Source: Oscheius tipulae
Lineage: Eukaryota > Nematoda > Chromadorea > Rhabditida > Rhabditidae
DNA: 64,000 nt
Assembly (NCBI GenBank): GCA_037178975.1
Contig: JASJZH010000006.1
Coordinates: forward strand, 992,001 to 1,056,000
Direction: 5' to 3'
Part shown: positions 34,246-45,780 of the stretch, piece after piece
Position numbering within the stretch: position 1 is the stretch's first letter
Layout: each line of letters begins with the position of its first letter
Notes under the pieces: model-generated
Told to the model about the DNA's origin: nothing
Databases searched by the model: none
What the model saw: only the letters and a program-made list of their open reading frames with translations
Program-made: the position numbers and the translations under genes

Positions 34246-35673
34246 ATGAGCACAACTTTTTGGCAGTGTTTTGGAATGGGACAGAAGGCTGGTAAAGACC
34301 TGCAGGACGTCTATGGCAAGGATGTATGTCTACTCTACATTTCAGAAACAGACGGAGAGACTGACTCATAAACTAATCATCTTCCAGGAATCTGATAGTG
34401 CTATTGGCTCCTCCAGCAGCAGCATTGTTGAAAGAAACAGCATCAAATCATTGCCTTGCTATTCAACCAAAGAGTACTTTTCGGACGAACGTCTAACTCA
34501 CAGGTAATGCTTCTTTTGTTTTGTGCGTCATTCAATGCGATTATTTGATGCGTGGGAATATATTTTGATTCTGTCCGGTTAAAGATTATGCCCAAAACGG
34601 CATCATATTTTTTTGGGTTACCACCTTAATTTCCGGCTGGCAGTGAGTCAGCTGTCTATGGATTTGTCAGCGGGGAAAGCAAAGATTTCGGAGAAGTTTT
34701 TTGAATTGATCCAAGCTTCTCTATGTAACGTGCTGCTAACTTGACTACAAGATAGATATGATCAAACCAGAGAGCCATTCAAATTAACCCGTCTTTTAGT
34801 AAGTCAGGTTTTTCCTGCTAGTATTTTTTGCACAAACCAGTTTACTTTGAACTACTCACAAACAAATTACAGTCATGTTTCAGTTTTGAAGTCATTCCTG
34901 GCAGCAGTACTTCCATTTCAACCTACGAGAATCCCATCTTTGTGCCAATTCCCCTAAAAGTAAGGAGGAAACTTCGAATTCTATTGGCAGGAGACCACGG
35001 AGTTGGAAAATCTTGTCTGGTAAGCTCTTCCATTTATACGAACCCATAACTGTTTACAGCTGCTCCGGTTTCTTTACAATGGTTTCATAACGAGATATAG
35101 TAGGACGACAGAAGTGGTCAAAAGTGTTCTGCGGAAACATAATGACGAGTATTATTATTTGCAAATAATTGATCTTGGAGGTGATCGTGTCAAGGTACAG
35201 TTCTGTAAAAGACAATCATCCAAGATTTTCAGGAGAAACAGTCTGAAGATTTGATAAGAGAAGTCGACGGCATAATCTTTGTATATTCCTCTGAAAAATC
35301 GAAAAGTTTGTCGGATTTGGAGGAGACTGCCAAACTAATAAATTACGAAAACTTGAATCATGTGGTCGGTAGTTACCATCACGAAGTATGGAAAGGTTAC
35401 AGATCCCAAGCATTGTTCTGGCTAACAAGACTGATTTGAAAAAAGAAGTAGCATCGAATCGAGGACAAAACTTGGCAAGAGCGCTGAATTCAGTGTTTGC
35501 TGAAGTGTCAGCGAAAACAGGAGAAGGTACCAAAGAGGTATTTGTGTTGATATTAATATTCATAAAATCATTTTCAGGTCTTTGCCGAGTTCATTGACAA
35601 GCTAATGAGGCTACAGGAGGACGACGAAGTGAAAGAAATTTTGAGGATGAGACCGTGCAGACGGACAATTTAA
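34246..35673 (+). CDS. Atypical Ras-like small GTPase
   Basis: Ras-superfamily GTPase with an N-terminal extension of about 80 residues. Predicted exons: 34246-34323, 34388-34503, 34884-35019, 35060-35194, 35233-35361, 35403-35537, 35578-35673. The extension is Ser-rich (SDSAIGSSSSSIVERNSIKS). The G domain has the P-loop GDHGVGKSCL, switch I near RYSRTTEVV, G3 as IDLGGDRVKE instead of DTAGQE, G4 LANKTDL and G5 EVSAKTGEG. The catalytic Gln of G3 is therefore absent, so slow or altered GTP hydrolysis is expected. The C-terminus RMRPCRRTI is not a CAAX box, so prenylation is unlikely. The acceptor TTTTCAG one base before the ATG suggests trans-splicing. It may be a member of the divergent Ras-like (RERG/RASL-type) group; no close name is justified. 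Confidence 0.85.
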
Positions 35674-35818
35674 CAAAAGTTCTGTGTACAAAGAAAGGAG
35701 TAAATTATTTTGCAAGGAATATTGTCATTAAATATAAACACATACAATTATGCAGATCACATGAAAACAGATTTCGGTGTAACTTTCCATTAAGTGATTA
35801 TTTTCTCGATGAGCAAAT

Positions 35819-36258
35819 TTATCCAAAGAGAAGTATATTTCGCCCACTGTAGGGCACGGCATACCCAGTCTGGTCAGAAGATCAATTACTTTTTGAAAAA
35901 ACCTTTTGTGCAATTCGATACAAACACACAATAATGCCGGATTCAGGTCTTCTGTTCTCAAAGAAAATAGCCGCTTCGTAAATCTGAATGTCAGGAATGC
36001 CATCAAAGCCATGTTCGATCAATGTCTTCATAGTAATATTTAGATACATTTCGTCATCAATATTAGGCTAAAGACATTCTGTCTCAGAAGATATAAAAGA
36101 ATACCTCAGGCAGTACGAATTCGGTATTAGCGACAGTCTTTCGACCGAATTCGGTATCCTTTTACTACGTCCTCTGTTCCATGAGTCTCGTTCACACCTG
36201 GTCCAAACCAACGACTTGATGTGATGGAAACAAAGAGGAGAAAAAGAAGAATCTTCAT
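35819..36258 (-). CDS. Small secreted protein, family unknown
   Basis: Predicted secreted protein of about 110 residues. Signal peptide MKILLFLLFVSITSS, then RWFGPG; a 37-bp intron (donor GTGAAC) joins to DTEFGRKTVANTEFVLPE; a 35-bp intron joins to PNIDDEMYLNITMKTLIEHG; and a 33-bp intron (donor GTTTTT) joins CLYRIAQK to TGYAVPYSGRNILLFG. Each intron is needed to avoid stops and all junctions are in frame, which supports the model. One N-glycosylation site (NIT) and a single Cys. I do not recognise the family. It is convergent with the GTPase gene, whose stop is 145 bp away, and tandem with the secreted gene at 36512-37282. Confidence 0.6.
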
Positions 36259-36511
36259 GACGGAATGAATCAGCTAATTTTAAAAGGAGGTTGAGTACCT
36301 GTTTTTTAACTGCCTTTGTATTCTGCCCACACAATCTTTGAAAAGGAGATGAGTCATGAAGTACTCAATATTAAGAAATTTGATTACTGCTCGAGGTTTC
36401 ACGGATTGTATAATAGCTTTTCAGCATGTCAAATCTTACGAGAAAGTCTCATCAGGTCGTCACAGAATCGGAAAAAAATAAAAATGAAAGTGAGGCTATT
36501 TATTTACTCAT

Positions 36512-37282
36512 TTAGGTTGTACCAGAGCTGGTCTTTTCTGAGTCATCAATGCTTACAATCAAACCCTTCTCTCTTTCCTCCTTGCCGGGAAGATGGAGTT
36601 CTACATTGGGTGTTTCTCCTTTCTTGATACCAGGAAGCATTATTTCAGCGTCGTTCGAAATCTTCTCCACAATTTTGTCAATTTCTGTAGAGTCCATTTT
36701 TTCAGTGAACACACTCCTCTCTCCAGTTGCAATGAATTTGTCCAACTGCTTGACATCGTTTCTCATCATGACCAAAGCCATTTTAAAAAGCTCTGCAGCG
36801 AAATTTTGCACTCCGGCAAGCTGAAATTTTCTGTTTTTCATAATAGTGGCATAAAACTTACAGGAGAGACATCTCCTTGTGTAAGACTTGTGAAAAGACC
36901 GGACAGTGTGGGCATTCCCGATTTGGAAGTTCCTCCAAGTACGGTCACATATTCATCTTTGAGTTTTAACATGTTTTCACCAGTTAAGATACAGGACTGA
37001 AACGTGGTCTCTGATTCATTCGAAGTCTCTCTGTTTCTCTGTCTTCCCTTAACTCACATAGACAAAATCCCTGATCATGCCTGCCTCCGAAGCAGTCATC
37101 GTTAAAGGATAGGCTCCATTTGGCTTGTAGTTATCCGACTTATTTGCACAAACTTGAAAATCTTTGATAGCGTCCAAGTATCGTTCGCCGGTCTGGTTCA
37201 TCTTGAGATAGTGTTCACGTGTCATTATAGTTGGTGCAGAATTTGCAATAGCAAACAGGAATATGAGAAGAAGATGCCACAT
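36512..37282 (-). CDS. Secreted helical protein, family member 1 (novel family)
   Basis: Predicted secreted protein of about 200 residues, three exons. Signal peptide MWHLLLIFLFAIANSAP, then REHYLKMNQTGERYLDAIKD, a Cys and an N-glycosylation site (CANKSD), then SCILTGENMLKLKDEYVTVL, GLFTSLTQGDVSP, LAGVQNFAAELFKMALVMMR and an acidic/basic C-terminal tail. Both introns are phase 0. The gene at 43491-44361 has the same signal peptide style, the same two intron positions and matching segments (DLYTSLKGDKKA / GLFTSLTQGDVSP; one Cys before the first intron, one just after). I infer one family; its function is unknown. Confidence 0.75.
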
Positions 37283-38804
<1,522 letters not shown>

Positions 38805-38832
38805 GCTCGTGACCATACTTTGAAAACCCAAC

Positions 38833-38848
38833 GGCCCTCTTCAGGGCC
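38833..38848 (+). terminator. Histone mRNA 3' stem-loop (H3)
   Basis: GGCCCTCTTCAGGGCC: a 6-bp stem with the four-base loop CTTC, within the conserved AACCCAAC...ACA context, 29 bp after the H3 stop. SLBP binds this for 3' processing. The C at the first loop position is the nematode form. Confidence 0.97.
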
Positions 38849-39345
38849 ACATATCTATCAAATATTTTTCTTTGAACATAAAAAATATCTGAGCAACGTA
38901 TAGAACTGAAAGAAACAAGAGCAAAAGAAAATATAGAAAGGAGTTTATTCATGTGACGGTCTGCTCGTCTGGTCAAATGTTTGAAAACATACAACTCGAA
39001 AAGTTTCTCAGTGCTAGAGTTACGAGCTTGTCATTTTTGTTAGCGACTATCTTTCACAATATATTAGAACAAGAAGGATATAGTACTGTTCTAATATTCT
39101 TTCTTTTTTCAAGTTTATCCGCATCTGTTTCCCTTGACCATTAACTATACGGCTCCCTGTCTTACCTTCTTATTGCATTTTTGCCTGTCTATCTCTTTAG
39201 CTAGGTTGCTTTACTTCTTGTCTCTCTTTTCCTGTCAGATCACTCAACACTGTCCAAAAGTTCTATCCTCTCCCCGATGACCCAATATCCATATGCTCTG
39301 GGTTATCGTCTTGGCACCCACCCAGCGTCTCTGCAATTAGGGAGC
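38849..39345. other. Intergenic H3-H2B
   Basis: About 500 bp, AT-rich near H3 and pyrimidine-rich later. Nothing recognised before the H2B promoter boxes. Confidence 0.5.
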
Positions 39346-39420
39346 GTGGACGCACAAGAGAGGTCAGAGTTTTGGCGGAACGCGATCGGGGCGTGGTTAA
39401 CGGAGAGCTACTATATAGGC
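39346..39420 (+). promoter_or_regulatory. Histone H2B promoter boxes
   Basis: GTGGACGCACAAGAGAGGTC from 39346, then TTTTGGCGGAACGC (E2F-like), GGGGCGTGGTTAACGGAGAG and TATA box CTATATAGG (39411-39419). The GTGGACGCA...GAGAGGTCAG and GGTTAACGGAGAG blocks recur in the H2A promoter in the same order and spacing, and are absent from H3 and H4. Confidence 0.75.
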
Positions 39421-39464
39421 TGAGCCTTTTGACTGGAACCCTACACTCAAGTGAACTACTGACA

Positions 39465-39839
39465 ATGCCGCCCAAGCCATCTGCCAAAGGAGCCAAGAAG
39501 GCCGCCAAGGCCCAGAAGGCCACTCGCACCGGAGAGAAGAAGAAGAGACGTGGAGGACGCAAGGAATCCTACTCTGTCTACATCTACCGTGTCCTGAAGC
39601 AGGTCCACCCCGACACCGGAGTCTCGTCCAAGGCCATGAGCATCATGAACTCCTTCGTCAATGACGTCTTCGAGCGCATCGCCGCCGAGGCCAGCCGTCT
39701 TGCCCACTACAACAAGAAGAGCACCATCTCTTCTCGCGAAGTCCAGACCGCAGTCCGCCTCATCCTGCCCGGAGAGCTCGCCAAGCACGCCGTCTCTGAG
39801 GGTACCAAGGCCGTCACCAAGTACACCTCCAGCAAGTAA
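39465..39839 (+). CDS. H2B: Histone H2B
   Basis: Complete intronless 124-residue H2B. Tail [20 protein letters not shown]; the core [20 protein letters not shown] and the C-terminus [17 protein letters not shown] are intact, including the ubiquitination Lys near the end. It closely matches Caenorhabditis H2B. C-biased codons as in the other three histone genes. An ATG upstream in the same frame (39372) lies before the TATA box and is not the start. Confidence 0.99.
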   Translation: MPPKPSAKGAKKAAKAQKATRTGEKKKRRGGRKESYSVYIYRVLKQVHPDTGVSSKAMSIMNSFVNDVFERIAAEASRLAHYNKKSTISSREVQTAVRLILPGELAKHAVSEGTKAVTKYTSSK

Positions 39840-39873
39840 TTCTTTAGAGAGTTCACTTCAATTTAAACCCAAC

Positions 39874-39889
39874 GGCCCTCTTCAGGGCC
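39874..39889 (+). terminator. Histone mRNA 3' stem-loop (H2B)
   Basis: GGCCCTCTTCAGGGCC, the same 16-mer and flanks as H3, 35 bp after the stop. Confidence 0.97.
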
Positions 39890-40422
39890 ACATATCATAT
39901 CGTTTTTATTTCTGGTGAGCAAATGAATATGACAGCGAGAAAGAATCAGAGTATTGAATACAAAGACACTGAACTAAACAACTGAGATTTCTTTCATAAA
40001 ACAAATATTCCATGTTTCTAGCCACCCAAATTAAACCCTATTCTTATTGTGGATATCTTTTTTGGTTGCAAAATGTTCTTTCTCAAGCATTGCCCTGAAA
40101 ACGTGTAGAGCGATTGGTAGACATCACATACGAGCTACTACGTTGTTAGAACAGCTACTAGCTACTCTAACAATAAACAACCGGCCAGTTCCAGTACCCG
40201 ACTGAGTGGATCTTGTACTAATCGGAGCTATTTACGTTTTCTGAGTTCTTTCTACACTCCATTTGAGCTGTCCTTTACGGCCCCTTCTCGTCAGCTGTTT
40301 CCCGCTCAATTCCAGTCTCTTGGCACCGTTCCAGCATTCCTATCTCAGGTCACCACGCCCTCTTCGATTATAGCATGGTCCGCGTCGCGACCGAATAATT
40401 AGACGCGCTGTGTAACGAGATA
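39890..40422. other. Intergenic H2B-H2A
   Basis: About 530 bp, no coding or RNA feature recognised before the H2A promoter boxes. Confidence 0.5.
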
Positions 40423-40499
40423 GTGGACGCATCGAGAGAGGTCAGCTTTTGGCGCGCTTTTGAGTAGGCGGGGTTAACGGAGAGTAGCCTATATAGGAC
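40423..40499 (+). promoter_or_regulatory. Histone H2A promoter boxes
   Basis: GTGGACGCATCGAGAGAGGT from 40423, TTTTGGCGCGC (E2F consensus TTTSSCGC), GGCGGGGTTAACGGAGAG and the TATA element CCTATATAGG at 40488-40497, which is also a perfect palindrome of the CC(A/T)6GG kind. Same module order as the H2B promoter. Confidence 0.75.
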
Positions 40500-40541
40500 G
40501 CACGTTTCCCCATTCGAATCATAACCAACCGTCGACTCGCT

Positions 40542-40922
40542 ATGTCTGGAAGAGGAAAAGGAGGAAAAGCCAAGTCTGGAGGAAAGGCCAAGTCTCGCTC
40601 AAGCCGTGCCGGTCTTCAGTTCCCCGTCGGTCGTCTGCACCGTATGCTCCGCAAGGGCAACTACGCTCAGCGCATCGGAGCTGGAGCCCCCGTCTACCTG
40701 GCTGCCGTCCTCGAATACCTCGCTGCTGAGGTCCTTGAGTTGGCCGGAAACGCCGCTCGTGACAACAAGAAGACGAGAATCAACCCTCGCCATCTTCAAC
40801 TCGCTGTCCGCAACGACGAGGAGCTGAACAAGCTTCTTTCTGGAGTCACCATTGCTCAGGGAGGAGTTCTGCCCAACATCCAGGCTGTTCTTCTGCCCAA
40901 GAAGACTGCAGAAGAGAAGTAA
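40542..40922 (+). CDS. H2A: Histone H2A
   Basis: Complete intronless 126-residue H2A. N-tail [20 protein letters not shown], acidic-patch region ELNKLL, docking region [20 protein letters not shown], and a short tail KTAEEK without the SQ(E/D) motif of H2A.X. Very close to Caenorhabditis H2A. Confidence 0.99.
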   Translation: MSGRGKGGKAKSGGKAKSRSSRAGLQFPVGRLHRMLRKGNYAQRIGAGAPVYLAAVLEYLAAEVLELAGNAARDNKKTRINPRHLQLAVRNDEELNKLLSGVTIAQGGVLPNIQAVLLPKKTAEEK

Positions 40923-40947
40923 ATCTCGGCTCACTTTCAAACCCAAC

Positions 40948-40963
40948 GGCCCTCTTCAGGGCC
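40948..40963 (+). terminator. Histone mRNA 3' stem-loop (H2A)
   Basis: GGCCCTCTTCAGGGCC in the AACCCAAC-like context, 26 bp after the stop. Confidence 0.97.
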
Positions 40964-41510
40964 ACAATTGAACTCGTTTCCTTTATCTTTAATGTATGAA
41001 CATATAAAAAACTAAAATTTGATAGATACTCGTTCTTTTATAGAAGGATCGACATTAGACTGTTCAAAGAGTTCTCCTTGCCCCACAGTTTGTTCTCCTC
41101 ATCCTACAGCGGCTCATCGGTGTGCTCTCCGCTGAAGACATCGTTGATACCTTCGAATGCAACCAAATTTTCACATATTTCGTTAAGAAATTGCATTTTG
41201 AAACGCTGTAGGTCTACTGTCTGTTAAAGTTTTTCACAGATGCTCGAAAAACCTTGGAACTTTGGGAAGACATGTACCTTCATGTTCCCTTCTATGTGTA
41301 TCATTCGATCAGATTTGATAATTGTGTTCCATTAGAGCTGAAAGCCTTGAAGGGTTGCAGTGGTTCCAGCATGCTGTAATCCATCGCAAGTAATTAGCTT
41401 TTACAGTAAGTTTTACGTCTTTCTTCTCCCAATCTGCTTATGACTCCTGCCAATCGATTCAATTGACCTTTATACCATCCCTCCAGAGAACTGCCGGGAA
41501 CGCGTCCCTG
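40964..41510. other. Intergenic H2A-H4
   Basis: About 550 bp with no recognised gene. Ends at the H4 promoter boxes. Confidence 0.5.
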
Positions 41511-41986
<476 letters not shown>

Positions 41987-42025
41987 GCCTTCTTCTCAGG
42001 CTGAGCTGCACTTTTAAAACCCAAC

Positions 42026-42041
42026 GGTCCTCTTTAGGGCC
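42026..42041 (+). terminator. Histone mRNA 3' stem-loop (H4), variant
   Basis: GGTCCTCTTTAGGGCC: same layout as the other three, but with a T-G wobble pair in the stem and loop CTTT in place of CTTC. 39 bp after the H4 stop. Confidence 0.93.
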
Positions 42042-43490
42042 ACAAATTGAATTCGTTCTTTGGTTAAAACTTCAAATAAATTTGGGTTATGAGTGAAAGA
42101 TTTTTAAAGCACGATAGAGATGTCTGTGATCATTATTTGGGTCAAATGGTAAGGAACTGCTTTTGAAAAAGACTGAATTGAGATCGATCTAACTATCTTT
42201 TCTTTACAATAAAGGTAAAAGCCGTAACCACGCATTCTTGACATTTGGGAAGTACGCAGTAAAGCATTTTCTAGAGAGTAAAACACTTCTCTCATTTTTA
42301 GGTGGAAATTTTGAGAGTGAGAATCGAATGATCAACTCTAAAAAAAAGTTTATTATATAAGCGCAAGATCTGGGCTATTTGTAGGGGCGTTTAATTATCT
42401 TTTCCCCGTGCACTGGTGCGTTATTCTATAAAACAAGGACAAGCGGCTGCAAAAGCATTCTAAGTCTTCAAAAATGGCGAGCAGTAAACGTTCACCATGA
42501 CCTGAAATTAGAGTATTGTTTACCTTTTAAATTCCTAGTGGAAGACGTCTCATGCTGTCCAAAAAGGAAATGCAGTCGACAAGTAAGATTCACCTGTAAG
42601 TCGAATAGTTGATACGTTTCCAGGGATTGACAAAAGAGACAGGCTGTTAATGTAGTTGAAAGATAGCGTTGACACAAATGGACTCATTCTGGAACAGGAA
42701 CTGGATGATGGAAAGGACTGTTAGTGAATAGTTCACCACCCGTCAAGGGGCTGAGGCAGATGGGAGATTGTTTACCAGCCTTTCTCGAACGTGGCTTTCG
42801 TACTCGTCTCCCTTTTGACCAGCATTCTTCTTTTCTTTTGGCGTTTACGTTCTTAACGAAAGTTTCAGGCAACTTACTTTTGCTTCAACTTGTCAACTCT
42901 GTATCACGGTAAAGTATAGCAGAGAGCAAACTATCAAGCTTAATTATCGTCTCTAATCGCTGTCAACATCTTAAAGGGTTAAGAGATAAGCACTCTCTTG
43001 TCCCTACAATCTTTACAAGTTAACTTGGATAACGCACGAATAAATGATTGAAGAGTGTTTGTTGAAAGTGAATCATATTGGAAATTGGATAGGATTTTAA
43101 GATCAAATATTAAAAGCATATATGGACAGTTTACTCACATCTACGTGTTGCTTTTACTCATTTGTTACTGCGCCGTTTTACGGAAGTCTATCAGAGAAAT
43201 AGTAAAAAACTATTTGAAGACATATTGGTTAGAGCATGGATTCCATTGAATCTCACATGATTGAGTTCTACAGGGTCCAAGTTCAATGGGATGAGCTTGG
43301 CTTTATGTTTCAGCTAATTCGAGCCAAAATTCGAAAGGCTTATACTTTTGTCGAATTTAGAACTGCAGAAGGTTCCCGCCATGTCATAGCTTTTCCCTAT
43401 TCTCATTTTCCCCTTTCCTTTGGATGAACCGGCTGATATCAATCAGAACGAAGATCATATGATATCCATTGTTCCATTTCATACCCCGCT
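42042..43490. other. Intergenic, H4 to secreted gene 2
   Basis: About 1.45 kb with no supportable gene. Several short open frames on both strands have no domain and no splice partners. No H1 gene is present. Confidence 0.5.
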
Positions 43491-44361
43491 ATGGAGCTGT
43501 TCCTATTAATCTTCCTAGCTTTCGCTAATCCCATTCTCTGTCGGAAAGTTAATGTCACCAAAGAACACGAGACGGCTTTCCAACGATTCAAAACTACCAC
43601 AAATGATTTGAGTAGATGCCTCAACGCGACAGACTCGAAAATCAGGAAAATTTCTTCAGTTGCGGAAGCTATTGTTCTTAAGTCCAAGATTAACGTTAGT
43701 TTCTGAAAGTAAATCAGACAACAGCTTTCAGGATTGTGTTCACATTGGAAAAGATATGTCAGCAGCACGGAAAGCGGCTAACAAGCAATTCGGGATATCT
43801 TCAAAATATAAGCCAAAGCTCAATATTCAGGATTTGTACACGTCCTTGAAAGGAGATAAGAAAGCTGTGAGTTTTGCACAACCTGTAATATTCCATAACA
43901 CCACTGCGATCCTATAGTTTAAAATATTGCAGGCTGTCCGTCTCCTTAATCTCAATGCCGTCATTTACAAGCCTATGGTTGCAAAACTCAAGGACGAAGA
44001 AAAGTTATTGACAGCGTTCATTGAAACAGAAGACTGGAGCATTTTACAGCAGCAGCCAGAAGTGATGTCACAAATTGTCTATTCCAACTCACCCGGAAAG
44101 AGAAGAAAGGAATTCACTCTCGTCGTTGAGGAAACTCCTACAATGAAAACTCCAAGATTTGACGAATCTACTCTAGCACCAAGGAAGTTCAATTCAAAAA
44201 GACTGAGACTTCGACCAAAGGCAAGGAACGAGGAAAAGGAACAGCAGCTTCGCAAACCGAAACGAGTTTTTCCGACAATGCAGCAAACAGAGGAAGAGGA
44301 ATTGGAACAAACGGATCAGGATCTTCTAGAGGAATTCTTGGCTCCTGTTTTGAACCAATAA
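43491..44361 (+). CDS. Secreted protein, family member 2, with basic/acidic tail
   Basis: Paralogue of 36512-37282. Signal peptide MELFLLIFLAFANPILC, then KEHETAFQRFKTTTNDLSRC, first intron (phase 0) before DCVHIGKDMSAARKAANKQF, DLYTSLKGDKKA, second intron (phase 0) before AVRLLNLNAVIYKPMVAKLK. The last exon adds about 110 residues: an Arg/Lys-rich part (KRLRLRPKARNEEKEQQLRK) and an acidic end (TEEEELEQTDQDLLEEFLAP). The stop TAA (44359-44361) lies inside a polyadenylation signal AATAAA (44357-44362), leaving a very short 3' untranslated region. No domain recognised; I infer a secreted, mostly helical protein. Confidence 0.78.
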
Positions 44362-44457
44362 ATATTTAGCTCTACAAATTCCATCTGATTTTTTTCTGAC
44401 ATTTTTTCTATAAACAAGGGGTTTCTGTACCTTCAGAAACACACATTTATGCAAATC

Positions 44458-45780
44458 TTACAATTCTTCGTAGTCTCCCCTGGCAAATTCGAGATCACAA
44501 TATTCTTTGTAGCACTGGAGACTGGCTGCGGCTATGTTGGTTACAATCAGACCCGTAATTATGTATGTCCCGACAGAGTCGTAGATTCTAAAATCGTCCT
44601 AGAAGGGAACTTAAGCCTGATTAAAATATCGACTTACACTGATCATCAAAAGAATCGACACAATAACAATAGTGATAGCTAGGCCGTGGTTTATCAGACC
44701 ATGAAGACACTGACTTCTATGATTCTGAGCAAATTGGACAACCGAGTAACTTGTGTAAGCTTTCCAATCTAAAAACTCTGTCGAAGCTCTGGAAAAACCT
44801 TACGTTGTATGTGAACTATCAGCTGCAAAATGTTCATAGCAGCTGCTAAAAGAGTACCGAGGACTAGGAAGAGGATGTTGACCTAAAATTTAATAATGTT
44901 ACAGAAAAAATGAGTGGTCTACTTCGAAAACAGGATTGACTGCTCTTGTCGAAGCGTTGACGAGGAAGACTACGCAGAGAATAGCGGTTATTACGCAGGG
45001 GACCACCATGGCTAGCACTTCTGAACGAATGTTTTCAATATGAATTAGAATTTTTTTGCATTTATAAACATCGCTCTGTCTGTATCTCAAACTGGTCCTT
45101 CCATGTAGTCAGCATCGTCCTACTCATTAAGTTCACTGTCACACTGTTCCATGTTCTCCAAGTAACGTTTTTCAGAAGAGTTCAAAAAAAAAATTTGTTT
45201 TAGAAGCATGAAAGTATCCGTTCAATACACGCCAATCATGACAGCGAATTCCCACTGTTTCTCGTGTTATCGCATGTGGAAACGCCTCTGTACTCTCACA
45301 AAGTTTTGTACATTAAAATTCAATACAATTCAAGGATATCTTCCGTTATTATCCATTAAAAATGTTCAAAACCAAGGTAAAACAACCTCTGATTCGATGT
45401 CCGGGGGATGAGGAATGATCATATTTGTGTTGCTCCAAATGATCAGAAAACTGTCGACAGGCGTCGGAAATAAGCGCCAAAGAGTTGGCAAACAGTCCGA
45501 AAATGACCTGCAACTTATCGTATTTCTTCAGCAGCCGAATGTATTACCTGTACTATCACCGAAACCAAGACGATAGTTCCCGCAATTTGTGAGAGTTTCG
45601 ACTCTTTTGGTGGTTGAAGGGGCGAAAAGTGAACATGACTACTGGAAGCAGTCCTGTAGTCTCGGCGAGGCTGTTTATCAAAAATATTGTCTTCCATGGT
45701 CACCCTAAACTTTTTATGAAAACATAAAGATGAGAAAACCTGTTGACAATCATGGAAGATTCAGCATCAGTATCAGTCAT
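44458..45780 (-). CDS. CDF/ZnT-like membrane protein with degenerate metal site
   Basis: Membrane protein of about 250-300 residues resembling cation diffusion facilitators (zinc transporters). Reconstructed: MTDTDAESSMIVNR, VTMEDNIFDKQPRRDYRT, then TM helices SQIAGTIVLVSVIVQVIFGL and the CDF-type segment NSLALISDACRQFSD, VNLMSRTMLTTWKDQFEIQT, LLAMVVPCVITAILCVVFLV, VNILFLVLGTLLAAAMNILQ, HGLINHGLAITIVIVSILLM and IYDSVGTYIITGLIVTNIAA, ending FARGDYEEL. In true ZnT proteins TM2 has HxxxD and TM5 HxxxD; here TM2 has the His replaced (ACRQFSD) and TM5 reads HGLIN, so zinc binding is doubtful. It may be a non-transporting relative, such as TMEM163-like proteins. It ends 96 bp from the convergent secreted gene 2. 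Confidence 0.6.
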
